Positions 26,407-35,436 of a DNA stretch of 64,000 nt are shown here, piece after piece. The first letter of the stretch is position 1; each line of letters begins with the position of its first letter. Position numbers and translations under genes: made by a program. Where the stretch lies: the NCBI GenBank assembly GCA_035967975.1, contig JAWQFQ010000004.1, positions 1-64,000 on the forward strand, read 5' to 3'. Source of the stretch: Scytonema sp035967975 (GTDB taxonomy: Bacteria; Cyanobacteriota; Cyanobacteriia; Cyanobacteriales; Nostocaceae). The notes beneath the pieces are model-generated. The model was not told the origin of the DNA. It worked only from the letters and a program-made list of their open reading frames with translations, and did no database searches.

Positions 26407-26525
26407 GTTGATTCGATGGGATGACTCTAGCTTTTATAGCATGACATTACGAGTAATAAATATCACGCCATATACTAATGCCAAATCAATCCGGTGAGGT
26501 TAAAGGTTGTTTGAGGGAATGTTAA

Positions 26526-26579
26526 ATGTGTAGAGACGCGGAATTGCACGTCGTACCGCTATGAAGAACGCGTCTCTAT
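26526..26579. repeat. GTAGAGACGCG...CGCGTCTCTA inverted repeat
   Basis: TGTAGAGACGCGG faces ACGCGTCTCTA. A related, weaker copy lies at 25951-25985 (GTGGAGACGC...GTGTCTCTAC). This is a common interspersed cyanobacterial palindrome. Confidence 0.65.
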
Positions 26580-26583
26580 TTCC

Positions 26584-27456
26584 TCATTCTCCGCCAACAT
26601 TCATAGCTGCTAAAATAGCTTTCTGACTAACTTCTTTGTAAACTGCATCAAGATACTTCATAACTACATCAGCAGCAGTCAGATTGCTAACGTTTTCTTC
26701 TTCTCTTGCTAAAGGAATTGACCCCAAGGTATTTAAAATATTTTCACTACTTGATGGTGCAATCACCACCAAAGAAGGCTCTAATGGTTCATTATATTGC
26801 CAAAATGAGCCTATTTTTACAGTGAATCGTTTTTCAGCAATTAATTCTTGAACCTCAGATGTTTCCTTTTGTAAAGACGTTGTATCTAAAGACAAATTTT
26901 TACTGGTCTCGATATGGTCTGCATTGCGTAACTGACGCAAGTTGCTGAGAATTTGTTCTTTAGTGCGTCCTCGTAGTTGAAATAACACAAACGGATCTTC
27001 ACTAAAGCGATCGCCTAACTGATAGTAAACCGCAGCAATATGTTTACAGGGATTAGCCTTATCAGGACAAGAACATTTACTGTGAATATCAGAGAGGGTA
27101 AAAGGAAATAAAGAAAGACCGTTTGTAGTAAAAACATCTTCCATATTTTGTGGCATTTCTCCCGCCAAAAGTTTTGCAGAAAAAATAGCTTTTTGAGACA
27201 TAGTTTCAATCACATAACCCCACTGTTCATCACTAAAGGGGTCTAGGGAAAGAGAAACCGTATAAGGTTCAGGTTCGCTACCTTGTACCTTAGCCAATAC
27301 CTTTGCACCTTTAAACTCAATACTGAGAATATTTCCCTGACGTGCATAGTTTCTACCTCGTTCCAAACGCTTTTTAAACCGATAGGAGTCTAATAAATCC
27401 AGCCACCGTTGTGACCACCATTCTCGACTTGATTGAAGAGTATAATTGGGTTCCAT
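26584..27456 (-). CDS. SWIM zinc-finger protein, partner of SNF2 helicase
   Basis: 290 residues. The SWIM motif CxCx(n)CxH is seen in SKCSCPDKANPCKHIAAVYYQL (about residues 127-148). The opening WWSQRWLDLLDSYRFKKRLERGRNYARQGNIL is typical of helicase-linked SWIM proteins. It lies directly downstream of the SNF2 gene on the same strand, with a repeat array between them. The two are commonly adjacent in bacteria, so a joint role in DNA transactions is likely though not proven. Start ATG at 27454-27456. Confidence 0.9.
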   Translation of the reverse strand: MEPNYTLQSSREWWSQRWLDLLDSYRFKKRLERGRNYARQGNILSIEFKGAKVLAKVQGSEPEPYTVSLSLDPFSDEQWGYVIETMSQKAIFSAKLLAGEMPQNMEDVFTTNGLSLFPFTLSDIHSKCSCPDKANPCKHIAAVYYQLGDRFSEDPFVLFQLRGRTKEQILSNLRQLRNADHIETSKNLSLDTTSLQKETSEVQELIAEKRFTVKIGSFWQYNEPLEPSLVVIAPSSSENILNTLGSIPLAREEENVSNLTAADVVMKYLDAVYKEVSQKAILAAMNVGGE

Positions 27457-27839
27457 GTTAGTGGTTAGTGGTTAGTGGTTAGTGGTTAGTGGTTAGTAGT
27501 TAGTGGTTAGTGGTTAGTGGTTAGTAGTTAGTGGTTAGTAGTTAGTGGTTAGTGGTTAGTAGTTAGTGGTTAGTGGTTAGTAGTTAGTGGTTAGATAAAC
27601 TAAGCATAGTAAGTTTTTACAGGAGTTAATAGTCAACTATCCACTATCAACTATCAACTATCCNNNNNNNNNNNNNNNNNNNNNNNNNNNNNNNNNNNNN
27701 NNNNNNNNNNNNNNNNNNNNNNNNNNNNNNNNNNNNNNNNNNNNNNNNNNNNNNNNNNNNNNNACTATCCACTATCAACTATCCACTATCCACTATCAAC
27801 TATCCACTATCCACTATCAACTATCCACTATCCACTATC
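27457..27839. repeat. GTTAGTGGTTAGT and ACTATCCACTATC arrays with assembly gap (27664-27763)
   Basis: From 27457 to about 27594 the heptamer GGTTAGT and its TAGTTAGT variant repeat. From 27626 the array is CTATCCA/CTATCAA, close to the complement. 100 N mark an unresolved collapse of the second array, so its true length is unknown. The array separates the SNF2 and SWIM genes. Confidence 0.85.
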
Positions 27840-30800
27840 TCATTCTTCTTCAATAACGGCATTACGGTCAAGCAGGAGTAAATTGCGGAGTTGGTCTGTA
27901 TCCAGTTCCGTCAGCCAATCTTCACCTGTACCCACAACTTGTTCGGCTAGTTGTTTCTTACTTTCAATCATGTCATGGATTTTCTCTTCCAAAGTACCAG
28001 TCGAAACAAATTTATGGACTTGAACATTACGGGTTTGACCAATCCGAAAAACTCGGTCTGTGGCTTGATTTTCGACGGCTGGGTTCCACCATCTGTCGAA
28101 GTGAAAAACATGATTGGCTCGTGTCAAATTCAGTCCCACACCGCCTGCTTTTAATGACAGAATCATGACTGGTGGTCCTTGTGGATCGTGTTGGAAACGG
28201 TCTATCATTTCTTCACGCTGTTTTTTACTGGTGCTACCGTATAAAAACAATGTCTCCCGTCCTAAATATTTTTCTAAATATGGCTTGAGCAGCTTACCCC
28301 ACTCAGCAAACTGGGTGAAAATCAAAGCGCGATCGCCTTCTGATACAGCTACTTCTAACATCTCTTCCAAACGTAGGAGTTTACCCGAATGGTATTTTTC
28401 CAACGTATCTTGCTTCAGATAATGGGCTGGGTGATTGCAGATTTGTTTGAGCTTACTAAGTAAAGCTAAAATCATTCCCCGTCGTTGCAAACCTTCTGCT
28501 TCTTCAATTTCATTCAAAGACTCATCCACGACTTTTTGATACAGTTCAGCCTGTTCCGTAGTCAAACCACAATACACAGTCATTTCATACTTTTCTGGTA
28601 AGTCTTGAATGATGTCGCGATCGGTTTTGAGACGACGGAGAATAAAAGGTTGCACTAAAGAACGCAATTGACCTAATGAAGAAGTATCTCCATACTTTTC
28701 AATTGGTATAGCAAAACGCCGTTGAAAAAATTGCCGATTTCCCAGATACCCCGGATTCAGAAAGTCTAAAATTGACCAAAGTTCTTGCAATCTATTTTCA
28801 ACAGGTGTCCCCGTCAAAGCAATGCGAAAACCTGCTTCTAACTGCTTGACCGCCTGTGACTGCTTCGCCTCTGAATTCTTAACATTCTGCGCTTCATCTA
28901 AAACAATTATTTGCCAAGAAACGCCCTGTAACGATTTTACATCTCGGTGAACTAACGAATAACTAGTAACGACAATGTTATGTTTGTTAGCTGCTTCCAC
29001 AAACGCCTTCCCTTTCGGGCGCTTGTCACCATGATATTGCAGAACTTTCAGATTGGGAGCAAATTTTTTGACCTCCCGTTCCCAGTTTCCTAAAACTGAT
29101 GTTGGACATACAAGCAGAGTTGGTTTTTCCAAGGTTTCTTGTTCTTGAAGGTGAAGCAAAAAGGCTATGAATTGGATAGTATTATGACAAATAATATTGT
29201 TAGCCACAAAATTGTGATATTTGCTAACCTCAAAGTCATAAACCCAACCTTCGTATTCGATATCCTCTACGCTTTCAATTTTGCAGTAGAAAACTTCTTG
29301 GTCAAGAAGACGTTGCAAAGATTGCTGCGTTAAGTTCAACTGTGTTACATCTAGACGAGTATAAGCTTCAAGGGTTTGGGTTGTCCATTTAGAAGGCTTT
29401 AGTAGCTTATACTCCTGTTGAGCTTCTCCATTCACAATGCGGTTCATCCCAACTATCACACGCTGCAAGCTCTCTCTGGAAAATTGCTGCGTTCCATTAA
29501 TGTAAACGGTATTGTGCATTCCAAAATGTCGTAATGGTATTCCCGTTGCTGAAATCGTTTGGGCAACAATATCAGAAGCAGGAATGCCCTCAACGTTTGT
29601 ATTACACACACGTTTGCAAATTTCTTCTAATTTGCGCTGTTTTTCCAGATTAGCGTACCCAATTTCTTGCAAAAATCTGCGAGCAGAATTGCCTCCAAGC
29701 ACACCAATATAGTAGGTGCGTAAAGTACGAGACCCATTAGTAGCACACTTCTGCTTGGGCGATATTCGCAACCAAATACCAAAACGTCGCAGCAGTGTAG
29801 AAAGTTGCTGAATGAGGATTTGTGAAGCTGAAGCTATTTCGATACTACGCATACTAGAAACGACAGCAGACTCAGCATCGAAATAATTTTGTAAAAAGAT
29901 ACGGACAGTATCTAAGTCAGCCTGCATAATAAAAGGCGGAATAGATTTTTCCGCTGACAGTTTGCCCCAAACGTAGCCTTTAGTTTCTAGGAATTGCCGA
30001 TAGTCTTTGCTATTTACTCTCAAAAATGGTACTTTACCAGGAAATGTAGAAATTTTGGGACTATTAATCTTAAGTTGGTAACGTTTTCCAATACTCTGAA
30101 AAGAGTGGAATAAATCCTCTAACACAAGAAGATTTTTTTGAGCTACCGTTACTCTGCCAAAATCTGGCAGTTCATGTCCTTCGGCAATTTGCCAAGCCAG
30201 AAACTTGACCAGTTCGAGGTCTTCAGGTTGCCCATTCCAGTGCATTTTGGCTGGGACACAAACATAATCGCCTACCTTGAGGTCATTTGTCCAACCTTTA
30301 TTTGTCAACAACTTGTGACGACGGGTAATGGTGATACTACTACCATCTTGCAGAGTGATCTTTTGCAACTTCTCACAAACTTGCTGCCGATACAACCGTT
30401 GGATGGGGGCTTGCACCATCTTACCAGTTTCCTCATCGATGGAATTGACTCGTAATTCCTTTGTAGATTCAGCCCAAAATCCTTCGCCGTCAAATTCTGT
30501 TTTTCCTGCAAAGGTTTTCCAAATGTCTTCTGCTGTACTTAGTTCTCCATTTATGGACAATAGCGTATCTTTAGACACACACTTCCCTAGTCCCATATCG
30601 TCGGCGAGACAAGCACCTAAGCCCCAACGTTCTAGGAAGGAAAGCCACGCCACCCCACGTTCTTGATAAGGTCGTAATTTTCCTTGGAAACTGGCTGGTG
30701 TGGGTAGGGGTTCGACGGCTTTGTTATTGGTTAAGGTTGTTACCAGTGCCTGCAATGCTCCAGAGGCTTCAAAGCTAACTACTGGTAACTTTTCAATTGT

Positions 30801-32504
30801 CTGGGTATCCCCCGTACTGATACGCAAAGCATCTTCTAAAGACAGCGACATCTGTTCTTTACGTGAAGCAAAAAAGGTTTGTGCTGTCTTAATATCTTGA
30901 GGGCGCAACTCTACCCATTCGCCATTAATTTCTACAAGTGGGCTATTTAAGGTTACCAATTTGTCAAACTCGGCTTTGGAAAGAGTCTGTCCACCAATGG
31001 CTAATTCCCATTTAAAATTTAACAGGCTTTGTAATCCCAAGCGTTCCTGCTTTTTCTTGGGTGTTTGGGCAGTAATTTTTAATCCTAAACGATTTGCCCA
31101 TCCCTCGCGGTTTGCTAAACTAGGAGGTAAAATGACTCCCAATCCACTATCTTCAAACCGCCATGCTACGGACTTGATAAATTCGTATGCTTGTACTGGG
31201 TTGAGTTGACAAGATGTGGGATTTGGGTTGTCTAAGCTGGTTGCAATGGGTTGATACAACCGCGAAGCCAATCCCAAACCCCTTAAAAAGGTCTCTTGAG
31301 GTTTCTCGATAGTTCGGTTTTGATGAACAAATTTTTCGACAGGATGATTCCAAATGGTGGCTGCGTCTACCAAAAAATCTGGAGCGTCAGAGGCTTGGAG
31401 GAAATAAGCCAAAGTCCAATCTGTGGTTTCTGATTCTGGAGAATGCAAGACAAAACAGGTGCGGAATTGGTTTTTTGCCCCTACTTGGTATTGTAGGGGC
31501 ATTGTCCATGCTTTGAGTGCAGCTTCGAGTCTTTCTGCCTCAAAAGCATCAGCCGTCACTGTATCGGATGTAGTTGTTAAGGAATGCAACCACTGACGAA
31601 CAGCTGTTGATAGGGACGCCATAATCCTTGCGTCTATGGGCGATTGAAAACCGACCATCTCTCTGATTTGGGCGTCTATAGTACTATTGAGAAAATCTAG
31701 CAGTAATTCTTGAGGTTCATCCGGGTACTCTACGTGAAGAAGAGAGTGGCGAATAGGCGAGGAGAAGGAATTTTCTTGATTCTCCATTCCCCTTTGATAG
31801 GTTCGACAAGCTAATGGCATTAATTGGGAGAATTTTTCTAGGCGAGTGCTATCTTGAGAACTATCTAGGAGACATTGCCATTTAGCTAAAACTGTGGTAT
31901 GCAATTGCTGTTGGAGTGTGGGTAGAAATTTACCGCGAGCAATTAAATCTAAACTCCAACGGGCTATTTGCGCCCAAAATTTTACATCTCCCCCAAAAAA
32001 ACTACTTTCTCCGTTAGTTAAGTTAAGGGGTAGAGATGTGAGAAATTTGATTGTTTCTTGGGGGTTGAGACAAAACCCCTCAATTCGCCACGGTTGTAAG
32101 TATTGTGGAGTTTCTTTTTCTAAACCTAGTGTGGCAGAATGTACTGGTAAAATAGATGCTATTCCATCCTTACCGTTTTCTTGTATATAAGTTGGTAAGG
32201 CGATGATTTGGAAGTGAGTTGGTAATGCGATCGCACTTTGACTGGGTGCTTTCCGTCTCCCATTAGATGAAGACTTTCCCTGTAATGTTTCCACAGGTTG
32301 CTTGATTAAACTAGCAACATTAATTTTGTGCGATCGCAACAATTCAATGATTTCTAGTGGCGTCATTGCTAACGGATGTGGTAGAACATCCTCATTGGAT
32401 GGGCTCTTAGCAGACTCGTCTCCCAGAGTGCGCCACGTTTCTCCCCAAATAAATAAACAACTACCCTGCTCTTTTGATAACCAACTTCCGTGTAAAATTG
32501 CCAT
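27840..32504 (-). CDS. SNF2-family DEAD/DEAH helicase, interrupted by an intein
   Basis: The precursor is 1554 residues. Removing the 467-residue intein (642-1108) leaves a protein of about 1087. Residues 1-600 are the bacterial SNF2-associated N-terminal region; 605-640 bring the Q/Walker region RPYQERGVAWLSFLERWGLGACLADDMGLGK. Walker A is completed after splicing by Thr1109 (GLGK-T). Then come TLLVCPTSVLGNWEREV, the DEAQ box VLDEAQNVKN (1201-1210), LTGTPVENR, and the C-terminal helicase domain (SLKAGGVGLNLT, DRVFRIGQTRNVQVHKF). Activity should need splicing because the intein splits the ATP-binding lysine and threonine. The SWIM protein follows downstream. Confidence 0.95.
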   Translation of the reverse strand: MAILHGSWLSKEQGSCLFIWGETWRTLGDESAKSPSNEDVLPHPLAMTPLEIIELLRSHKINVASLIKQPVETLQGKSSSNGRRKAPSQSAIALPTHFQIIALPTYIQENGKDGIASILPVHSATLGLEKETPQYLQPWRIEGFCLNPQETIKFLTSLPLNLTNGESSFFGGDVKFWAQIARWSLDLIARGKFLPTLQQQLHTTVLAKWQCLLDSSQDSTRLEKFSQLMPLACRTYQRGMENQENSFSSPIRHSLLHVEYPDEPQELLLDFLNSTIDAQIREMVGFQSPIDARIMASLSTAVRQWLHSLTTTSDTVTADAFEAERLEAALKAWTMPLQYQVGAKNQFRTCFVLHSPESETTDWTLAYFLQASDAPDFLVDAATIWNHPVEKFVHQNRTIEKPQETFLRGLGLASRLYQPIATSLDNPNPTSCQLNPVQAYEFIKSVAWRFEDSGLGVILPPSLANREGWANRLGLKITAQTPKKKQERLGLQSLLNFKWELAIGGQTLSKAEFDKLVTLNSPLVEINGEWVELRPQDIKTAQTFFASRKEQMSLSLEDALRISTGDTQTIEKLPVVSFEASGALQALVTTLTNNKAVEPLPTPASFQGKLRPYQERGVAWLSFLERWGLGACLADDMGLGKCVSKDTLLSINGELSTAEDIWKTFAGKTEFDGEGFWAESTKELRVNSIDEETGKMVQAPIQRLYRQQVCEKLQKITLQDGSSITITRRHKLLTNKGWTNDLKVGDYVCVPAKMHWNGQPEDLELVKFLAWQIAEGHELPDFGRVTVAQKNLLVLEDLFHSFQSIGKRYQLKINSPKISTFPGKVPFLRVNSKDYRQFLETKGYVWGKLSAEKSIPPFIMQADLDTVRIFLQNYFDAESAVVSSMRSIEIASASQILIQQLSTLLRRFGIWLRISPKQKCATNGSRTLRTYYIGVLGGNSARRFLQEIGYANLEKQRKLEEICKRVCNTNVEGIPASDIVAQTISATGIPLRHFGMHNTVYINGTQQFSRESLQRVIVGMNRIVNGEAQQEYKLLKPSKWTTQTLEAYTRLDVTQLNLTQQSLQRLLDQEVFYCKIESVEDIEYEGWVYDFEVSKYHNFVANNIICHNTIQFIAFLLHLQEQETLEKPTLLVCPTSVLGNWEREVKKFAPNLKVLQYHGDKRPKGKAFVEAANKHNIVVTSYSLVHRDVKSLQGVSWQIIVLDEAQNVKNSEAKQSQAVKQLEAGFRIALTGTPVENRLQELWSILDFLNPGYLGNRQFFQRRFAIPIEKYGDTSSLGQLRSLVQPFILRRLKTDRDIIQDLPEKYEMTVYCGLTTEQAELYQKVVDESLNEIEEAEGLQRRGMILALLSKLKQICNHPAHYLKQDTLEKYHSGKLLRLEEMLEVAVSEGDRALIFTQFAEWGKLLKPYLEKYLGRETLFLYGSTSKKQREEMIDRFQHDPQGPPVMILSLKAGGVGLNLTRANHVFHFDRWWNPAVENQATDRVFRIGQTRNVQVHKFVSTGTLEEKIHDMIESKKQLAEQVVGTGEDWLTELDTDQLRNLLLLDRNAVIEEE
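29181..30581 (-). mobile_element. Intein with LAGLIDADG-type endonuclease domain in Walker A of the SNF2 gene
   Basis: Encodes 467 residues. The N-terminal splice block is CVSKDTLLS (Cys1); block B is GSSITITRRHKLL with the conserved T-xx-H; the C-terminal blocks are YEGWVYDFEVSKYHNFVANNIICHN followed by Thr as the +1 residue (sequence broken here: VYDFEV and NFVANNIICHN). Between them, VKFLAWQIAEG (766-776) and RIFLQNYFDAES (868-879) look like two LAGLIDADG helices of a homing endonuclease. All terminal splice residues are present, so it should be active. Confidence 0.93.
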
Positions 32505-33079
32505 GTGATAACTGCTCAGATTTCCACAAAACTAACTTTTTCAATTTGCTTCTTTTCTACTTTTATAAATTTCCCATTGTATGCTTTTTGCTGACTTGAA
32601 AATAGGGCGTGGAATGTAGGGGGAAGAAACTTTCATGCGTGCTGGTTTACACATTTCATGATAACTACTTAATTATTGACCATTGTTTAATCTATTAAAC
32701 ATCTAGATACATCTTGTAATAATTATTTGCACGCCTACAATAGTTCATTGACTTTGGAGATAACCTTCGGGAAACTTCCATTTAGCCAAGTCATTAACCT
32801 CATACACGCTACAAACGAGAACCGCACAAGAACGCGTTGCCACTTCTTGGCGAGTGCAGTTATATCTGCAAGTCATTTTATTGTACATAAAAATGGAGTA
32901 TGAGGGTGTAAGTGAAATGAACAGGTAAATACTTTCTTTCTCCCAATTTCTTCCCTCACACCCCTACACCCCTACACCCCTACACCCTCAAGTTTGTTTG
33001 CAACTGACACCAGCCTTAGTGCATAAATGTTAGGATTGCCACAGAGAGAGATAGCGAACATAGAAGGAAAAGAAACTGA
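32505..33079. other. Intergenic region with ACCCCTAC repeats upstream of pnp
   Basis: No gene. Mixed-sequence leader with CACACCCCTACACCCCTACACCCCTACACCC at 32955-32989 (four to five octamer units). pnp promoter and 5' UTR should lie in the last 90 bases; the mRNA end cannot be placed. Confidence 0.5.
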
Positions 33080-35230
33080 ATGGGAGAATTTGAGAAGTCA
33101 ATATCCTTTGACGGACGGGATATTCGACTGAAGGTGGGTCAACTAGCTCCCCAGGCTGGTGGCTCGGTGTTGATTCAATCTGGGGATACAGCAGTTTTAG
33201 TGACGGCTACGCGTTCGGAAGCCAGAGAAGGCATCGATTTCCTCCCCTTAACGGTAGATTACGAAGAAAGACTGTATGCAGCTGGTAGAATACCAGGGGG
33301 ATTATTGCGGCGGGAAGGACGTCCGCCAGAGAGAGCAATTCTCACAAGCCGTCTCATTGACCGTCCTCTGCGTCCTTTGTTCCCAAGTTGGTTACGAGAT
33401 GACCTGCAAATAGTAGCTTACACCTTGTCAATGGATGAGCTGGTACCACCTGACGTGCTAGCAGTCACTGGCGCTTCCATTGCTACTATTATTGCTCGCA
33501 TACCATTTAACGGTCCGATGGCAGCAGTCCGGGTTGGCTTAGTGGGAGATGATTTTATCATTAATCCCACTTATGCGGAAATTGAAGCCGGAGATTTGGA
33601 TCTTGTCGTTGCCGGTTCACCAGACGGTGTCATCATGGTAGAAGCAGGAGCCAATCAGTTGCCAGAGAGAGATATTATCGAGGCAATCGAATTTGGTTAC
33701 GAAGCCGTACAGGATTTAATTCAAGCACAGCACGATTTCATGACCGAAATTGGTTTAGAAATCCAAGTTATGCCAGAACATGAGGTGGATACCACTTTAG
33801 AGAATTACATCCGCGATCGCGCTACGGATGACATTAAGAAAATCCTGTCACAATTTGATTTGGACAAAACTCAACGCGATACAGAATTGGATGCTGTTAA
33901 GGAAACAGTTGAAACGGCGATCGCCGAACTACCAGAAGAAGACCCCATCCACATCGCAGCCAGTGCAAATAAGGCAGTCGATAATACCTTTAAAGCACTG
34001 ACTAAAAAGTTGATGCGCCATCAAATTATCGAAGATGGGGTTCGCGTTGATGGTCGTAAACTGGATGAAGTCAGACCCGTAACTTGTCAAGTAGGGATTT
34101 TACCCAAGCGAGTTCATGGTAGTGGTTTGTTCAACCGAGGACTGACGCAAGTGCTATCCACGTGTACTCTTGGTACTCCGGGCGATACTCAATTCTTAAG
34201 CGATGACTTGCAACAAGACCAAGAAAAGCGCTATATGCACCATTACAACTTCCCGCCGTTCTCAGTAGGGGAAACGAAACCCCTACGCGCCCCAGGACGT
34301 CGGGAAATCGGTCATGGAGCCCTGGCGGAAAGAGCCATGGTACCCGTATTACCACCAAAAGACCAATTCCCCTACGTAATTCGCGTAGTATCAGAAGTCC
34401 TTTCTTCCAACGGTTCCACTTCAATGGGTTCGGTATGCGGTTCCACACTATCATTGATGGATGCTGGTGTACCCATTGTCAAACCCGTGAGTGGTGCAGC
34501 TATGGGATTGATCAAGGAAGGTGACGAAGTCCGAGTCCTAACTGACATTCAGGGAATAGAAGACTTTTTGGGCGACATGGACTTTAAAGTGGCTGGGACA
34601 GACACCGGCATTACCGCCTTACAAATGGATATGAAAATCTCCGGTTTATCTCTGGATGTCATCGCCAAAGCCGTAGATCAAGCAAAGGCAGCACGGTTGC
34701 ACATTCTGGACAAAATGCTTCAGGCGATTGACCAACCGCGTGCTGAAATGTCACCCTATGCCCCACGTCTGATCACTATTAAGATTGATCCAGACATGAT
34801 TGGTTTGGTCATTGGACCTGGAGGTAAGACGATTAAGGGGATTACCGAAGAAACAGGTGCTAAAATAGACATTGAGGATGATGGTACGGTAACGATTTCT
34901 GCTCTTGATGAAAACAAAGCACGAAAGGCACGTAACATTATCCAGGGCATGACAAGAAAGCTGAACGAAGGTGATGTTTACGTAGGTCGAGTGACTCGGA
35001 TTATACCAATTGGAGCTTTTGTGGAATTTTTACCTGGTAAAGAAGGTATGATCCACATCTCACAACTCGCTGACTACCGTGTTGGCAAAGTAGAGGATGA
35101 AGTTTCTGTTGGTGATGAAGTGATTGTCAAAGTACGAGAAATTGACAACAAAGGTAGAATTAACCTCACCCGCTTGGGTATTCACCCGGAACAAGCCGCA
35201 GCTGCGCGGGAAGCAGCTGTAAATCACTAA
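33080..35230 (+). CDS. pnp: Polyribonucleotide nucleotidyltransferase (PNPase)
   Basis: 716 residues, full length. It degrades RNA 3' to 5' with phosphate and can add tails. Order: RNase PH domain 1 (about 5-145, RPLRPLFPSW), helical linker, RNase PH domain 2 (about 315-555, FNRGLTQVLS, FPPFSVGE), KH domain (IGLVIGPGGKTIKGI, about 577-591) and S1 domain (VYVGRVTRIIPIGAFVEFLPGKEGMIHISQ, here shortened to its start VYVGRVTRI). Active-site segment RREIGHGALAERA is present. ATG start with AAGGAAAAG upstream. A hairpin 9 bases after the stop suits a transcription end. Confidence 0.97.
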   Translation: MGEFEKSISFDGRDIRLKVGQLAPQAGGSVLIQSGDTAVLVTATRSEAREGIDFLPLTVDYEERLYAAGRIPGGLLRREGRPPERAILTSRLIDRPLRPLFPSWLRDDLQIVAYTLSMDELVPPDVLAVTGASIATIIARIPFNGPMAAVRVGLVGDDFIINPTYAEIEAGDLDLVVAGSPDGVIMVEAGANQLPERDIIEAIEFGYEAVQDLIQAQHDFMTEIGLEIQVMPEHEVDTTLENYIRDRATDDIKKILSQFDLDKTQRDTELDAVKETVETAIAELPEEDPIHIAASANKAVDNTFKALTKKLMRHQIIEDGVRVDGRKLDEVRPVTCQVGILPKRVHGSGLFNRGLTQVLSTCTLGTPGDTQFLSDDLQQDQEKRYMHHYNFPPFSVGETKPLRAPGRREIGHGALAERAMVPVLPPKDQFPYVIRVVSEVLSSNGSTSMGSVCGSTLSLMDAGVPIVKPVSGAAMGLIKEGDEVRVLTDIQGIEDFLGDMDFKVAGTDTGITALQMDMKISGLSLDVIAKAVDQAKAARLHILDKMLQAIDQPRAEMSPYAPRLITIKIDPDMIGLVIGPGGKTIKGITEETGAKIDIEDDGTVTISALDENKARKARNIIQGMTRKLNEGDVYVGRVTRIIPIGAFVEFLPGKEGMIHISQLADYRVGKVEDEVSVGDEVIVKVREIDNKGRINLTRLGIHPEQAAAAREAAVNH

Positions 35231-35238
35231 ATCTTTTA

Positions 35239-35283
35239 GGATTTTAGATTTTGGATTGAGGATAAATCGCAAATCTAAAATCC
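35239..35283 (+). terminator. Hairpin downstream of pnp
   Basis: Perfect 13-bp arms GGATTTTAGATTT (35239-35251) and AAATCTAAAATCC (35271-35283). It is AT-rich and lacks a T-run, so it may protect the 3' end rather than terminate strongly. Confidence 0.6.
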
Positions 35284-35381
35284 GCTTCTGCCTTAGCAAG
35301 CAATTTTTATTTCAGTTATCGGGGCTGACGTTGTAACATCTGAATAATACGCCGAACGAGTCTACTCGTGGCAAAAAAACG

Positions 35382-35401
35382 AAGCCTGCGCCCGCAGGCT
35401 T
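35382..35401 (-). terminator. GC-rich hairpin AAGCCTGCG-CC-CGCAGGCTT
   Basis: Nine-base arms with a two-base loop. On the minus strand it is followed by a run of seven T, which fits a minus-strand terminator, yet no minus-strand gene ends here. It may be an interspersed repeat or a leader structure for the aminotransferase 35 bases downstream. Confidence 0.5.
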
Positions 35402-35436
35402 AATGTTTGATTTGATGTTAATATTCCTGAGATTTC

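Noticed and set aside
27457..27839. Possible CRISPR array from regular repeats
   Set aside because: Units are contiguous 7-8 base repeats with no unique spacers and no cas genes in the window.
35382..35401. Attachment site or tRNA-like structure
   Set aside because: It is a simple 9-bp hairpin with an adjacent A/T-run and no tRNA features or integrase nearby.
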